A stretch of DNA of 64,000 nucleotides, taken from positions 1-64,000 of the forward strand of contig NZ_CP009498.1 of NCBI RefSeq assembly GCF_001027545.1, read 5' to 3'. The DNA is from Endomicrobium proavitum. GTDB taxonomy: Bacteria; Elusimicrobiota; Endomicrobiia; Endomicrobiales; Endomicrobiaceae. This document shows, one piece after another, positions 34,234 to 42,911 of this stretch; positions within the stretch are counted from its first letter, which is position 1, and each line of letters opens with the position of its first letter. The notes beneath the pieces were generated by a model. The model was not told the origin of the DNA. It did not search any database and was given only the letters and a program-made list of their open reading frames with translations. Position numbers and translations under genes: made by a program.

Positions 34234-35994
34234 ATGGATGCGTCCTCTATATACTTCATCTTAATACCTGTTTTAGCTTCGCTTGTTTTGTTTTGCATTC
34301 CTAAGAAATTTGAGGGTGTAAACAAAGCGTTGTTTGTTGCCGCGGCAATTTTCAACATTGCGGCAGTCTTGGTTTTCTTCGGAAAAGATATTGCGGCAAA
34401 CTTTCCGTGGGCGGCGTTTGGCTTTTCTTTTTCAATTTTAACTTCTTCTTTGAAAGAAATACTGCTTATAATATCGGCGGTTTTTGCGCTGCTTACGGCA
34501 ATTTTTACAATTTGCAACCCGCAGGGAACTTCCAAAGTAAAGCTTTTTAACGCTTCCGTTCTTTTGGCGCTGGGCTTTGCAAACGGCGCTGTGCTTACAA
34601 ATAGTTTGGTATTTCTTTTAATATTTATAGAAGCTCTTGCCATACCTTTTATTTTGATGATATTGTCGTCGGACAACGACAATAAAAAACTTGCGGTTAA
34701 AGCTTTTGTTATAACTGCCGTTGCCGATTTGTTTTTAATGCTTGGCATAGGCATAGTTTACGCTCTTTCAAAAACCGTCCAAATTTCCGATATTTCTCTT
34801 GCGCTTTCCGGCGGACAGGCAAAAGCCGCTTTTATTTTTATGGTTATAGGCGCCGCTGGAAAACTTGGCGCTATGCCGTTTCACAGCTGGATGCCCGAAG
34901 CCGCCGAAAAAACTTCTGTAGGCTTTTTAGTGTTTATGGCTACGGCGGTTGAAAAAGTTTTGGGCATATACATATTATATGTAGCAATTAAAATTTTTAA
35001 CGTTGCTCCCGGAGCGGTTGCGTGGCAGCTTCTTGCGGCAGTTGCGCTTGGCGCGTTGGTTGCGGCGCTTTTGTCAAACTCTCAAAACTCTTTCAAAAAA
35101 ATGTTGATATACACAAGCATAAGCCAGGGCGGGTTTATGATGCTTGCTATGCTTACGGCTGTTCCTGTTGCAATTGCCGGAGCCGTGTTTCATCTTTTGG
35201 CTCATACGGTTTATAAATCAGCGTTATTTTTCGGCGCGGGAATTCTTGAAGAAAGCAAATCGGAAACCGTTTCTTATAAAAACAACGTTTATATTTTTAT
35301 TTGTTTTACTCTTGCGGTTGCGTCTTTTATAGGCGTTCCTCTTTTTGCGGCGTTTTATTCAAAAGAACTTGTTTACGAAGGCGCGTTTGCCGCGGGAATA
35401 GTTTGGTATGCGGCTCTTGTTTTGGTAACTTTTTTCTGTTCAAGCGCGGTGTTGAACTGGTTTGGAAAAATATTCTTTAACAATAATTCCGAAACAAAAC
35501 AATACTCCGTAACTTCAATGATTGCGGCTTTAACTGCGTCGTTTTTGTGTCTTTTGCTTGGAGTGTTTTCAAATATTCCCGAGCATGTTATAGGGAAAGC
35601 CGTTCCTTTTACCCAAGAACATTCGGGAGTTTTAATTTTTGCGGTTTCAATAAGCGCTCTTTTAATTGTTGTTGTAAACTTTATTATAGGCAGCGTTAAA
35701 AATAACGGGCTCGGCTTTGTTTCGCCTATAGTAAAATATCTCGGGATAAATAAATTAGACGAAACGCAAAAGGCAGACCCTTACGAATTGGCAATTAGCT
35801 TTTACAAAAAATTTGCCGCGGCGTCTTTTAATTTTGACAAACTGCTTAACAAAGTTTACGATGTGGTTATACCTTCCGCGGCGCTAAAAACCGCGGCGGC
35901 GTTAAAAAATATTCACAACGGCGATACGACGCGTTATATTTTGTGGGTTCTTGCGGCTATTGTTGTTGCCGTTATATTTTTTGTGTTTTCTTGA
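34234..35994 (+). CDS. Group 4 hydrogenase antiporter-like membrane subunit, second copy, long form
   Basis: 586 residues. The antiporter core has FIFIEALAIPF-type glutamate (near residue 135) and HSWMPEAAEKTSVGFLVFMATAVEKVLG with its lysine. A C-terminal extension (about 490-586) follows, with an amphipathic stretch and a final membrane helix (YILWVLAAIVVAVIFFVFS). Such tails occur on NuoL/HyfB-like subunits, where a lateral helix braces the membrane arm. It is the middle of three antiporter-like genes. Confidence 0.85.
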   Translation: MDASSIYFILIPVLASLVLFCIPKKFEGVNKALFVAAAIFNIAAVLVFFGKDIAANFPWAAFGFSFSILTSSLKEILLIISAVFALLTAIFTICNPQGTSKVKLFNASVLLALGFANGAVLTNSLVFLLIFIEALAIPFILMILSSDNDNKKLAVKAFVITAVADLFLMLGIGIVYALSKTVQISDISLALSGGQAKAAFIFMVIGAAGKLGAMPFHSWMPEAAEKTSVGFLVFMATAVEKVLGIYILYVAIKIFNVAPGAVAWQLLAAVALGALVAALLSNSQNSFKKMLIYTSISQGGFMMLAMLTAVPVAIAGAVFHLLAHTVYKSALFFGAGILEESKSETVSYKNNVYIFICFTLAVASFIGVPLFAAFYSKELVYEGAFAAGIVWYAALVLVTFFCSSAVLNWFGKIFFNNNSETKQYSVTSMIAALTASFLCLLLGVFSNIPEHVIGKAVPFTQEHSGVLIFAVSISALLIVVVNFIIGSVKNNGLGFVSPIVKYLGINKLDETQKADPYELAISFYKKFAAASFNFDKLLNKVYDVVIPSAALKTAAALKNIHNGDTTRYILWVLAAIVVAVIFFVFS

Positions 35995-36000
35995 GGATAA

Positions 36001-37416
36001 ATGACGATATCTCTTATTTTAATTCCAATCTTGCTTGTATTTGCGCTTAATATTCCGCGCGTTAGCGGAAAAACCGCCTATTATGCGGCGCTTGCGTTTT
36101 TTGCGTGGCAGCTTGCGTCGGTATTTTTTCCGTGCTTGGGTTCGCAGCAGTTTGCCGGTTTGGCGGGTAAATTTTTCTCATTTAATATTGCGGCCGACGG
36201 CATATCTGAAATAATGATAGTGTCGGCGTCAGTTGTAGCTTTTGTTTCTCTTATGACGTCTAAAGTTTTTTCAACTTCAGACGGCAAATTGTTTTCTCTG
36301 TCAAATTTAATGCTTCTTTGCATTGCCGGTATTAACGGGCTTGTTTTTGCAAAAGACGCGTTTACAATGTATGTTTTTATAGAAGTTATCGCCGTGGCGT
36401 CTTACATAATGATTTCGCTTGATAAAAAAGTCGGCGCGCTTGAAGGCGGTTTTAAATATCTTATTATTTCTTCAATAGCTACGGTTATGATGCTTTTTTC
36501 CGTGGCTTTGTTTTTTCTTGCGGCGGGCGGAACCGGCTTTGCGGAAATTTCCGCGGCTGTAAAAGATTACGGTTCAAACGGAATAGTTTTAATTGCAATA
36601 ATACTTTTTATGTGCGGGCTTTTAATAAAAGGCGGGCTTGTTCCTTTCCACTCGTGGCTTTCAGGCGCGTATTCGCAGGCGCCCGCGGGAGTTTCGGTAT
36701 TCTTGGGCGGAATAATTACAAAAACAACGGGCGTGTTTACGCTTATAAGATTTTTAGATTCCGTAACCGGTTTTAACGGCGAAATAAAAACCGTTCTTCT
36801 TATAACGGGAGCTTTATCTGTTGTGGGCGGCGCGCTTATAGCTATAGTTCAAAAAGATTTCAAAAGAGTTCTTGCGTATTCAAGTATCAGTCAGGTAGGT
36901 TATATAGTTTTGGCGCTCGGCGCGGGCACTGCGCTTGGCGTTGCCGCCGCATTGTTTCATATTTTTAATCACGCTATTTTTAAATCGTTATTGTTTGTTA
37001 ACTCCGCCTCGGTTGAAAAACAAACCGGCAGGCTTGACGTTGACTCTTTCGGCGGGCTTGGATACAAAATGCCGATAACTTCTACGACAACCGCTATTGC
37101 ATTTTTATCTGCTTCCGGAATTCCTCCGTTTTCGGGTTTTTGGAGCAAACTGTTAATTGTGCTTGCTTTGTGGAGCGCGGGTTATCAGGGTTTTGCGGTT
37201 CTTGCGGTTTTGGCAAGTCTTCTTACAATGGCGTATTTTGTAACTTTACAGAAAAAAGTTTTTTTCGGCGAACTTTCGCCGTCGCTTGAAAACGTTTCGG
37301 AAGCTCCGAAATCTTTAACTGTGCCGGCAATAATTTTAGGCGGCATTACAATAGCCGTAGGTTTGTTGTTTCCGTTAGTTTTAAAATATTTTATACTGCC
37401 CGCCGCCGGACTTTAA
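36001..37416 (+). CDS. Group 4 hydrogenase antiporter-like membrane subunit, third copy (NuoN/MrpD type)
   Basis: 471 residues with about 13-14 membrane helices. It has the TM5 glutamate in MYVFIEVIAVASYIM, the segment HSWLSGAYSQAPAGVSVFLGGIITKTTG with the channel lysine, and a C-terminal YFVTLQKKVFFGE. Three such subunits, as in complex I, predict three ion channels. The gap of 123 bp to the next gene is the longest inside the operon and holds a hairpin. Confidence 0.87.
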   Translation: MTISLILIPILLVFALNIPRVSGKTAYYAALAFFAWQLASVFFPCLGSQQFAGLAGKFFSFNIAADGISEIMIVSASVVAFVSLMTSKVFSTSDGKLFSLSNLMLLCIAGINGLVFAKDAFTMYVFIEVIAVASYIMISLDKKVGALEGGFKYLIISSIATVMMLFSVALFFLAAGGTGFAEISAAVKDYGSNGIVLIAIILFMCGLLIKGGLVPFHSWLSGAYSQAPAGVSVFLGGIITKTTGVFTLIRFLDSVTGFNGEIKTVLLITGALSVVGGALIAIVQKDFKRVLAYSSISQVGYIVLALGAGTALGVAAALFHIFNHAIFKSLLFVNSASVEKQTGRLDVDSFGGLGYKMPITSTTTAIAFLSASGIPPFSGFWSKLLIVLALWSAGYQGFAVLAVLASLLTMAYFVTLQKKVFFGELSPSLENVSEAPKSLTVPAIILGGITIAVGLLFPLVLKYFILPAAGL

Positions 37417-37492
37417 AGCGGTCGCGCAGCTCAATATCCGAAAAAGTTTTTGCCGTTAATTTTAATTTTGTTGTTACCGTTTGCGGCTGTCA

Positions 37493-37522
37493 AGTTTTTA
37501 AGCTGCTAAACTTCTAAGCCGC
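37493..37522 (+). promoter_or_regulatory. Hairpin inside the hydrogenase operon
   Basis: GCGGCT/AGCCGC and AAGTTT/AAACTT form two stacked 6-bp helices separated by a 3x3 internal loop, with a 10-nt apical loop. It sits 18 nt before the next start codon. It could set a transcript end or tune expression of the downstream genes relative to the three antiporter genes. Confidence 0.45.
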
Positions 37523-37539
37523 ATTAAAAAGGATTTTTT

Positions 37540-38049
37540 ATGGATACGCCTTTAATACACATTATTCTTTTAGCGCTTACCGTAATATTTGCGGTTCTTG
37601 CGGTTGTGCGCACAAGAGTTGTTCGCGCGGCGATAATGCTTGCGTCAATAAGCATTGTTGTAACGCTTATACTTTTTTTGCTTAAAAGTCCGCTTGCGGC
37701 AATTTTTGAACTTTCCGTTTGCGCCGGACTTATAACCGTTATTTTCATAAGCGTTATCAGCCTTACAAATCCTTTAACGCAAAAAGAGCGCGGCGACGCA
37801 AGGGTGGGAATGTATAAAAAATTCGTTTTCCTACCTATACTTGTGGCGGTTTGCGCGGCTGCTTTTGTTTTGCTTGCAAAAGAAATAAATTACGTTCCGC
37901 TTCCTTCGGAAGCAATTGCCGACGCGTCCGCAAGAAAAGTTTTATGGGAAACAAGACAATTTGATTTGCTTGGTCAAATAATAATAATTCTTACAGGCGT
38001 TTTCGGAGTGGTTGTTCTTTTTAAAGATAATAAAGGAGATGACAAGTGA
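37540..38049 (+). CDS. NuoJ-like membrane subunit of the hydrogenase
   Basis: 169 residues with about five membrane helices; the pattern of NuoJ is seen in RAAIMLASISIVVTLILFLLKSPLAAIFELSVCAGLITVIFISVISL. The family contributes to the E-channel and coupling to the membrane arm. A GGATT site precedes the ATG. It overlaps the NuoK-like gene by 4 nt. Confidence 0.8.
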   Translation: MDTPLIHIILLALTVIFAVLAVVRTRVVRAAIMLASISIVVTLILFLLKSPLAAIFELSVCAGLITVIFISVISLTNPLTQKERGDARVGMYKKFVFLPILVAVCAAAFVLLAKEINYVPLPSEAIADASARKVLWETRQFDLLGQIIIILTGVFGVVVLFKDNKGDDK

Positions 38050-38366
38050 ACACGGAATCTCTTCTTCTTTTTAAACTTTATATTATAAGCGCGCCCGTGC
38101 TTTTTGTAATAGGCATATACGCAATTATGGTTACAAGAAATATTATTTCAATTATAATAGGTCTTGAAATCATGACAAAAGGCGTAACTATTTTGCTTGC
38201 CGCCGCGGGTTATTTTAACGGCAGACCCCAGCTTGCGGAACCTTTAATTATAACCATGATAGTAGTTGAAGTTGTTGTGCTTACAATTTCTGCGGGATAC
38301 ATAATAAATATTTCAAAAAAACATAATTCTTTAGACGTTGAAAATATTAAAAAACTGAAAGGTTAA
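38046..38366 (+). CDS. NuoK-like membrane subunit of the hydrogenase
   Basis: 106 residues and three membrane helices. The NuoK/MnhC pattern includes FVIGIYAIMVTRNIISIIIGLEIMTKGVTILL, with the conserved membrane glutamate in GLEIM, and AEPLIITMIVVEVVVLTISAGY with a second one. The start codon overlaps the NuoJ-like gene (GTG in TAAAGGAGATGACAAGTG context). Confidence 0.85.
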   Translation: MNTESLLLFKLYIISAPVLFVIGIYAIMVTRNIISIIIGLEIMTKGVTILLAAAGYFNGRPQLAEPLIITMIVVEVVVLTISAGYIINISKKHNSLDVENIKKLKG

Positions 38367-38368
38367 AA

Positions 38369-38719
38369 ATGAATTTTTACGCTTTAATTATTTTGCCTCC
38401 TATAGTGTTCGCCGTTGTGTTTGCGTTTATGTTTTTGCTTGCGCGCGCGACAAATAAAATAGCTTTTAAAAATCCGTTAAACCCAAACGGCAAGCTTAAA
38501 GCTTACGCGTGCGGCGAAGATGTTAAAGAGCACAGATTAAAACCGGAATATTCCGAGTTTTTCCCCGTGGCGTTTTTCTTTACGATAATGCACGTTATAA
38601 CTCTTTTGCTTGCCTCTACGCCTGCAGACATGAAAACTTCTATCGGCATAACGGCTTTGTTTGTAGCTGTTGCTTATATAAGTATTTTGATAATTTTCAG
38701 GAGAGAAAGAAATGATTAA
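38369..38719 (+). CDS. NuoA-like membrane subunit of the hydrogenase
   Basis: 116 residues and three membrane helices. The loop after TM1 has AYACGEDVKEHRLKPEYSEFFPVAFFFTIMHVITLL, equivalent to the YECG...FY(L)..FL.FDVE region of NuoA. NuoA homologues are absent from the small Ech and Hyc types, so this complex is built more like respiratory complex I. It overlaps the small-subunit gene by 8 nt. Confidence 0.7.
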   Translation: MNFYALIILPPIVFAVVFAFMFLLARATNKIAFKNPLNPNGKLKAYACGEDVKEHRLKPEYSEFFPVAFFFTIMHVITLLLASTPADMKTSIGITALFVAVAYISILIIFRRERND

Positions 38720-39194
38720 AGCTGTTAAAAAGCTTATCACTTGGGCGCGTTTAAAATCTCCCTGGGTTATACATTTTAATACCGGCGCATGCAACGCTTG
38801 CGACATAGAAATAGTTGCGGCTCTTACGCCCACTTACGATTTGGAAAGGTTTGGAGTTTTGCAGAAAGGAACTCCAAGACACGCAGACGTTTTGTTGTGT
38901 TCCGGCCCCGTTACAATGCAGCTTCAGGACAGGCTTGTAAGAATTTACGAGCAGCTTCCCGAACCTAAATTTGTTGTGGCTGTAGGTACGTGCGCGTGCA
39001 GCGGCGGAGTTTTTGAAGGCTGTTACAGCATGCTTGGCGGAATAGACGAAGCAATTCCCGTTAACGCGTATATCCCCGGATGTCCGGCAAGCCCCGATGC
39101 AATTATAGACGGAGTTACAAAACTTTTAAAAAGTTACGAAGACGCCGAAAAGGAAAAATTAAAAAATAAAAAAGGGGGAACCGGTGGAAAATAA
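38712..39194 (+). CDS. [NiFe]-hydrogenase small subunit, NuoB/EchC type
   Basis: 160 residues. It binds the proximal 4Fe-4S cluster through Cys27 and Cys30 (GACNACDIE), a Cys in GTCACSGG and one in GCPASPD, the pattern of EchC/HycG and NuoB. It passes electrons between the ferredoxin-like subunit and the NiFe site. It overlaps the next gene by 11 nt. Confidence 0.92.
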   Translation: MIKAVKKLITWARLKSPWVIHFNTGACNACDIEIVAALTPTYDLERFGVLQKGTPRHADVLLCSGPVTMQLQDRLVRIYEQLPEPKFVVAVGTCACSGGVFEGCYSMLGGIDEAIPVNAYIPGCPASPDAIIDGVTKLLKSYEDAEKEKLKNKKGGTGGK

Positions 39195-39684
39195 TCTCCC
39201 GATTGTTGAAAAAATAGCCGCAAAATATCCGGATTTAAAAGACGCAATACGCGTGCAAAGAGAGCAGAGAATTTGGATAAAAGTTCCGTATGTAAACTTT
39301 AGAAAATTTTTAGAGTTTGCCGCAAGCCAATTAAAACAGGATATTTTCTGCATGCTTACCGGTCTTGACGATAAAGAGAATTTTTCTTTTATTTATCACA
39401 TGGCGGACGTTGCAGGAGTTATGCTTAATATAGAAACATCCGTTCCTAAAACAAACGCTGTTATAGACACAATTACCGATATATATCCTGCGGCAGAGCT
39501 GCAGGAAAGAGAAGTTGTTGATTTATTCGGAGTTAAAGTTAACGGTCTTGGCGCAGGTCCAAGATATCCTTTATCGGATAACTGGCCTGACGGGCAGTAT
39601 CCTATGAGAAAAGATTGGACGGCGGACAAAATAGAGAAAAAAATTTATAAAGCAACTCCTCTTAAGGAGGATTGCAATGGCTAA
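39184..39684 (+). CDS. NuoC-like (30 kDa) hydrogenase subunit
   Basis: 166 residues; the C-terminal half carries the 30-kDa signature around LQEREVVDLFGVKVNG..RYPLSDNWPDGQYPMRKDW. The start is GTG at 39184, overlapping the small-subunit gene. It probably holds the small and large subunits together. It overlaps the large-subunit gene by 8 nt and shares its AAGGAGG ribosome-binding site region. Confidence 0.88.
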   Translation: MENNLPIVEKIAAKYPDLKDAIRVQREQRIWIKVPYVNFRKFLEFAASQLKQDIFCMLTGLDDKENFSFIYHMADVAGVMLNIETSVPKTNAVIDTITDIYPAAELQEREVVDLFGVKVNGLGAGPRYPLSDNWPDGQYPMRKDWTADKIEKKIYKATPLKEDCNG

Positions 39685-40894
39685 AAAATTAATTATTCCC
39701 GTAGGGCCGCAGCATCCCGCGTTAAAAGAGCCGGCGAGTTTTGACGTAACTCTTGCGGGCGAGCAGGTTGAAAGCATTTTGGTAAAAGTAGGATACAATC
39801 ACAGAGGCATAGAAAAAGCCTGCGAGCAGAAAACTTATCTCAACGATATGTATCTTTTGGAAAGAGTCTGCGGAATATGTTCGCATTCTCATTCAACGTG
39901 TTATTTGCAGGCGGTGGAAGAAATCGCGGGGCTTCAAGTGCCTTTGCGCGCAAAATATATACGTTCAATTATCGGCGAGATGGAAAGAATTCACAGCCAT
40001 CTTTTGTGGGTTGGCGTAGCCGCTCACGAAATAGGTTTTGACACTCTTCTTATGTACACGTGGAGAGACAGAGAAGTCGTAATGGATTTGCTTGCGCTTC
40101 TTACGGGCAACAGAGTAAATTACGGAGTTAACGTTTTAGGCGGCGTGCGCAAAGATATTTCCGACGAAGAAAAAGATCAAATTTTAAAAGCAATGGACGT
40201 TTTGGAAGAAAGAACAAAATATTACGCTCAGGTTGTTACGCAGGAAATTACAATAAAAAAGAGACTTTCAAAAGTAGGATATTTATCTCCTGAAGATGCG
40301 GTGAAAATGGGCGCGGTAGGGCCTACCGGCAGAGCTTCGGGAATTGCAAGAGACGTGCGCGCGGAAGAAAAATACGCGGCATACGGCGAGGCTGATTTTA
40401 AAGTTATTACGGATAATAATTGCGACGTTTACGCAAGAGCGCTTGTGCGCGTAGGCGAGCTTATGGAAGCTTACTCAATAATAAGACAGCTTGTTAAAAA
40501 ACTTCCGGCAACGCCTTTGAAAGTTCCTGCTCCGTTAAGAATTCCCGCGGGAGAAGCTATTTCAAGATATGAAGCGCCTCGCGGCGAAGATTTGCATTAT
40601 GTTCGCGCAAACGGAACCGATAAACCCGAAAGAGTAAAACTTAGAGCCCCCACTCTTGCAAACGTTCAGGCAGTTTCAACAATGTTGGAAAAAGGATATC
40701 TTGCCGACGTTACTATAGTTATAGCGGCAATAGATCCGTGTTTTTCGTGCACGGACAGAATGATACTTTCGTTAAACGATAAAAACAGCAAAAATTCTCA
40801 AGTGTCATGGAAACAATTAAGAGAAGAAAGCATACTGTGGTATAAGAAAAACCGCGGCGTAGATTTTTCAAAAGTTAAGCTGGAAATAAAATAG
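39677..40894 (+). CDS. [NiFe]-hydrogenase large subunit, group 4 (NuoD/EchE type)
   Basis: The catalytic subunit, 405 residues. Both nickel-iron cysteine pairs are present: Cys65 and Cys68 (RVCGICSHSH) and Cys355 and Cys358 (DPCFSCTDR). True NuoD proteins have lost these, so this is a hydrogenase and not complex I. A tail of 44 residues follows the DPCxxCTDR motif and would be cut off after Arg361 by the protease encoded at the end of the operon. The reaction is proton reduction to H2 or the reverse, linked to ion pumping. The subgroup within group 4 needs a phylogeny. Confidence 0.94.
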   Translation: MAKKLIIPVGPQHPALKEPASFDVTLAGEQVESILVKVGYNHRGIEKACEQKTYLNDMYLLERVCGICSHSHSTCYLQAVEEIAGLQVPLRAKYIRSIIGEMERIHSHLLWVGVAAHEIGFDTLLMYTWRDREVVMDLLALLTGNRVNYGVNVLGGVRKDISDEEKDQILKAMDVLEERTKYYAQVVTQEITIKKRLSKVGYLSPEDAVKMGAVGPTGRASGIARDVRAEEKYAAYGEADFKVITDNNCDVYARALVRVGELMEAYSIIRQLVKKLPATPLKVPAPLRIPAGEAISRYEAPRGEDLHYVRANGTDKPERVKLRAPTLANVQAVSTMLEKGYLADVTIVIAAIDPCFSCTDRMILSLNDKNSKNSQVSWKQLREESILWYKKNRGVDFSKVKLEIK

Positions 40895-40921
40895 TTTTAA
40901 AGACAACCGAAAGGAAAAAAG

Positions 40922-41872
40922 ATGACTTTGTATTTACTGCACACATTATTCTATATTTTCATTTTCCCGGGACTTTTATTTTTGCTGGTATTGTCTCTGG
41001 CGGCGGAATATGTTGACAGAAAACTCTATGCAAGAATGCAGACAAGAGTAGGTCCTCCGTGGTTTCAGCCTTTCGCGGATTTAATAAAACTTTTATCCAA
41101 AGAACTTATAATTCCCGAGAACGCCGACAAATTTATTTTTAAAACGCTTCCTCTTGCGGCGTGTACGGCGGCGGCAACGGCATTTTTATTTATTCCGGCG
41201 TGGACTCCAAAATCTTTATTTTCTTTTAACGGCGATATAGTTGCGGTGTTTTACATATTAACTATTCCTACGCTCACTTACGCTTTGGGCGGCTGGTATT
41301 CTCGCTCGCTGTATTCGCTTATCGGCGCAACGCGCGTTTTAACTCAATTGTTTTCTTACGAAGTTCCTCTTATGATGGCGGTTTTAGCTCCGGGAATTTT
41401 AGCGGGCTCGTGGACGTTTTCAGAAGTAATAAGTTTTTACTCGGCGCACGGCTGGCTGTTTTTGGTAAATATTATAGGGCTTGCGGTGGCAATTGTTGCG
41501 GTTCAAGGAAAGCTTGAAAAAGTTCCTTTTGATATTCCTGAAGCTGAAACGGAAATTGTCGGCGGCGCGTTTACGGAATATACAGGACCGTTATACGCTT
41601 ATTTCAGACTTGCAATGAACATTCAAACCATATCTGCCGCCGCGCTTATATCTGCGGTGTTTTTGCCGTTCGGGTATAATCTTGTTTTGTGGCAGGGGTT
41701 GCTTGTGTTCTTGGCAAAAGTTTTGGCTATTATTATAATTCTTGCAATAGGCAGAACAATTTTTGCAAGAATAAGAATGGATCAAATGGTAAAATTCTGC
41801 TGGAAATATCTTACTCCTTTTGCGCTTTTGCAGATTTTAATAAATATAATTCTTAAAACGGCGGTCAAATGA
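40922..41872 (+). CDS. NuoH/EchB-like membrane subunit
   Basis: 316 residues with about eight membrane helices. It has YARMQTRVGPPWFQPFADLIKLLSKE near the N-terminus and DIPEAETEIVGGAFTEYTGPLYAYFRLA, the charged loop of NuoH. It anchors the peripheral arm to the membrane arm. GAAAGGAAA precedes the ATG; it overlaps the ferredoxin-subunit gene by 4 nt. Confidence 0.93.
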   Translation: MTLYLLHTLFYIFIFPGLLFLLVLSLAAEYVDRKLYARMQTRVGPPWFQPFADLIKLLSKELIIPENADKFIFKTLPLAACTAAATAFLFIPAWTPKSLFSFNGDIVAVFYILTIPTLTYALGGWYSRSLYSLIGATRVLTQLFSYEVPLMMAVLAPGILAGSWTFSEVISFYSAHGWLFLVNIIGLAVAIVAVQGKLEKVPFDIPEAETEIVGGAFTEYTGPLYAYFRLAMNIQTISAAALISAVFLPFGYNLVLWQGLLVFLAKVLAIIIILAIGRTIFARIRMDQMVKFCWKYLTPFALLQILINIILKTAVK

Positions 41873-42300
41873 ACAGCATAGGTTCCGTACTTCTTGAAGT
41901 CATAAAGTCTCTTTTTAAAAAACCGGCTACGTCAAATTATCCCAAAACAAAAAGAGAAATACATAACAGCTATGCCGGAATGATTTCTTTTGAACAGGAC
42001 AAATGCATAGGCTGCTCGCTGTGCGTGCGCAATTGTCCGGCAAACGCCATAAAAATTACAAAACTTGCCGATAAAATTTTTAGCTGCGAATTGTCTCTTG
42101 CAAACTGCATATTTTGTTCGCAGTGCGTTTTTTCATGCCCCAAAAAAGCTCTTTGCACTACGGACAATTTTGAGCTTGCCCAAATTGACAAATCAAAACT
42201 TACCGTAAAACTTGAAGAACTTGCTTTCGTAAAACAAAGCGAAGCAAATATTTTTGCCGATACCGCTAACAATCCCGCTGAAAACGCGCAGCTTAAATAA
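41869..42300 (+). CDS. NuoI/EchF-like ferredoxin subunit
   Basis: 143 residues with two 4Fe-4S motifs, Cys46-49-52-56 (CIGCSLCVRNCP) and Cys80-83-86-90 (CIFCSQCVFSCP). It likely receives electrons from reduced ferredoxin, as in Ech and Mbh. No NuoE, F or G homologues lie in the operon, so NADH is not the expected donor. The C-terminal 40 residues are acidic and have no known motif. Its stop overlaps the protease start. Confidence 0.92.
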   Translation: MNSIGSVLLEVIKSLFKKPATSNYPKTKREIHNSYAGMISFEQDKCIGCSLCVRNCPANAIKITKLADKIFSCELSLANCIFCSQCVFSCPKKALCTTDNFELAQIDKSKLTVKLEELAFVKQSEANIFADTANNPAENAQLK

Positions 42301-42782
42301 TGGAAGATATAAAAAAAGTTCTTAAAGAGTTTTTACGCGGCGCCGGCAGCGTTGTGTTTCTTGCTATAGGCTCGGAGCTTCGCGCCGACGACGCCGCTGG
42401 TATTGAATGCGCGAAAGAACTTTTAAAAAATAAGCTTCCCGAAAACTTTAAAGTGTTGTTAGGTTTTACCGCTCCCGAAAATTTAACGGGCGAAATTAGA
42501 AAAGCAAAACCCACGCATTTAATAATTTGCGATGCCGCAAATTCAGGCTTATCCGCCGGCAAAACAAGCGTTATAGAAACAGAATCTATTGACGGCGCGG
42601 CATTTTCAACCCATATGATGCCCATGAACGTTTTCATAAATTACATATCGCAAAGCTCTCCGTTAAAAACCCTCATTTTAGGCATTCAGCCCAAAACCTT
42701 AGATTTCGGCGCGGAAATCTCAAAAGAAGTAAAAAAATCCGCGCAAAATCTTGCTGTTGTAATACTTGAAACATTATCTTAA
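42300..42782 (+). CDS. hycI: Hydrogenase maturation endopeptidase (HycI type)
   Basis: 160 residues. The family has a nickel-sensing protease fold: GSELRADDAAG (Asp30 or 31) and CDAANSG give two acidic ligands, THMMPM gives the His, and LGIQPKTLDFG is the HycI-specific motif. It should trim the large-subunit tail once nickel is in place. Its place as the last gene of the operon supports that partner. The HypA-F cofactor genes are not in the window. Confidence 0.92.
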   Translation: MEDIKKVLKEFLRGAGSVVFLAIGSELRADDAAGIECAKELLKNKLPENFKVLLGFTAPENLTGEIRKAKPTHLIICDAANSGLSAGKTSVIETESIDGAAFSTHMMPMNVFINYISQSSPLKTLILGIQPKTLDFGAEISKEVKKSAQNLAVVILETLS

Positions 42783-42837
42783 AACTACTCTGCTTTAACG
42801 CCTGCAAATTTCCGCATGCTTGTTGTAGTAAAAACCA

Positions 42838-42865
42838 TTGAAAATTCAAGTATTTAGGCTATACT
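42838..42865 (+). promoter_or_regulatory. Promoter for the GH81 gene
   Basis: TTGAAA (42838-42843), 16-bp spacer, TATACT (42860-42865). The ATG at 42912 has AAGAGGAATAT just before it. Confidence 0.6.
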
Positions 42866-42911
42866 CTACAAAAGACTGATTAGGTTTCAATAAACGTTTC
42901 AAGAGGAATAT

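Noticed and set aside
32775-42300. Respiratory complex I (NADH:quinone oxidoreductase)
   Set aside because: The NuoD-like subunit keeps both nickel CxxC pairs, there is no NuoE-F-G, and a HycI-type protease ends the operon; this is a group 4 hydrogenase.
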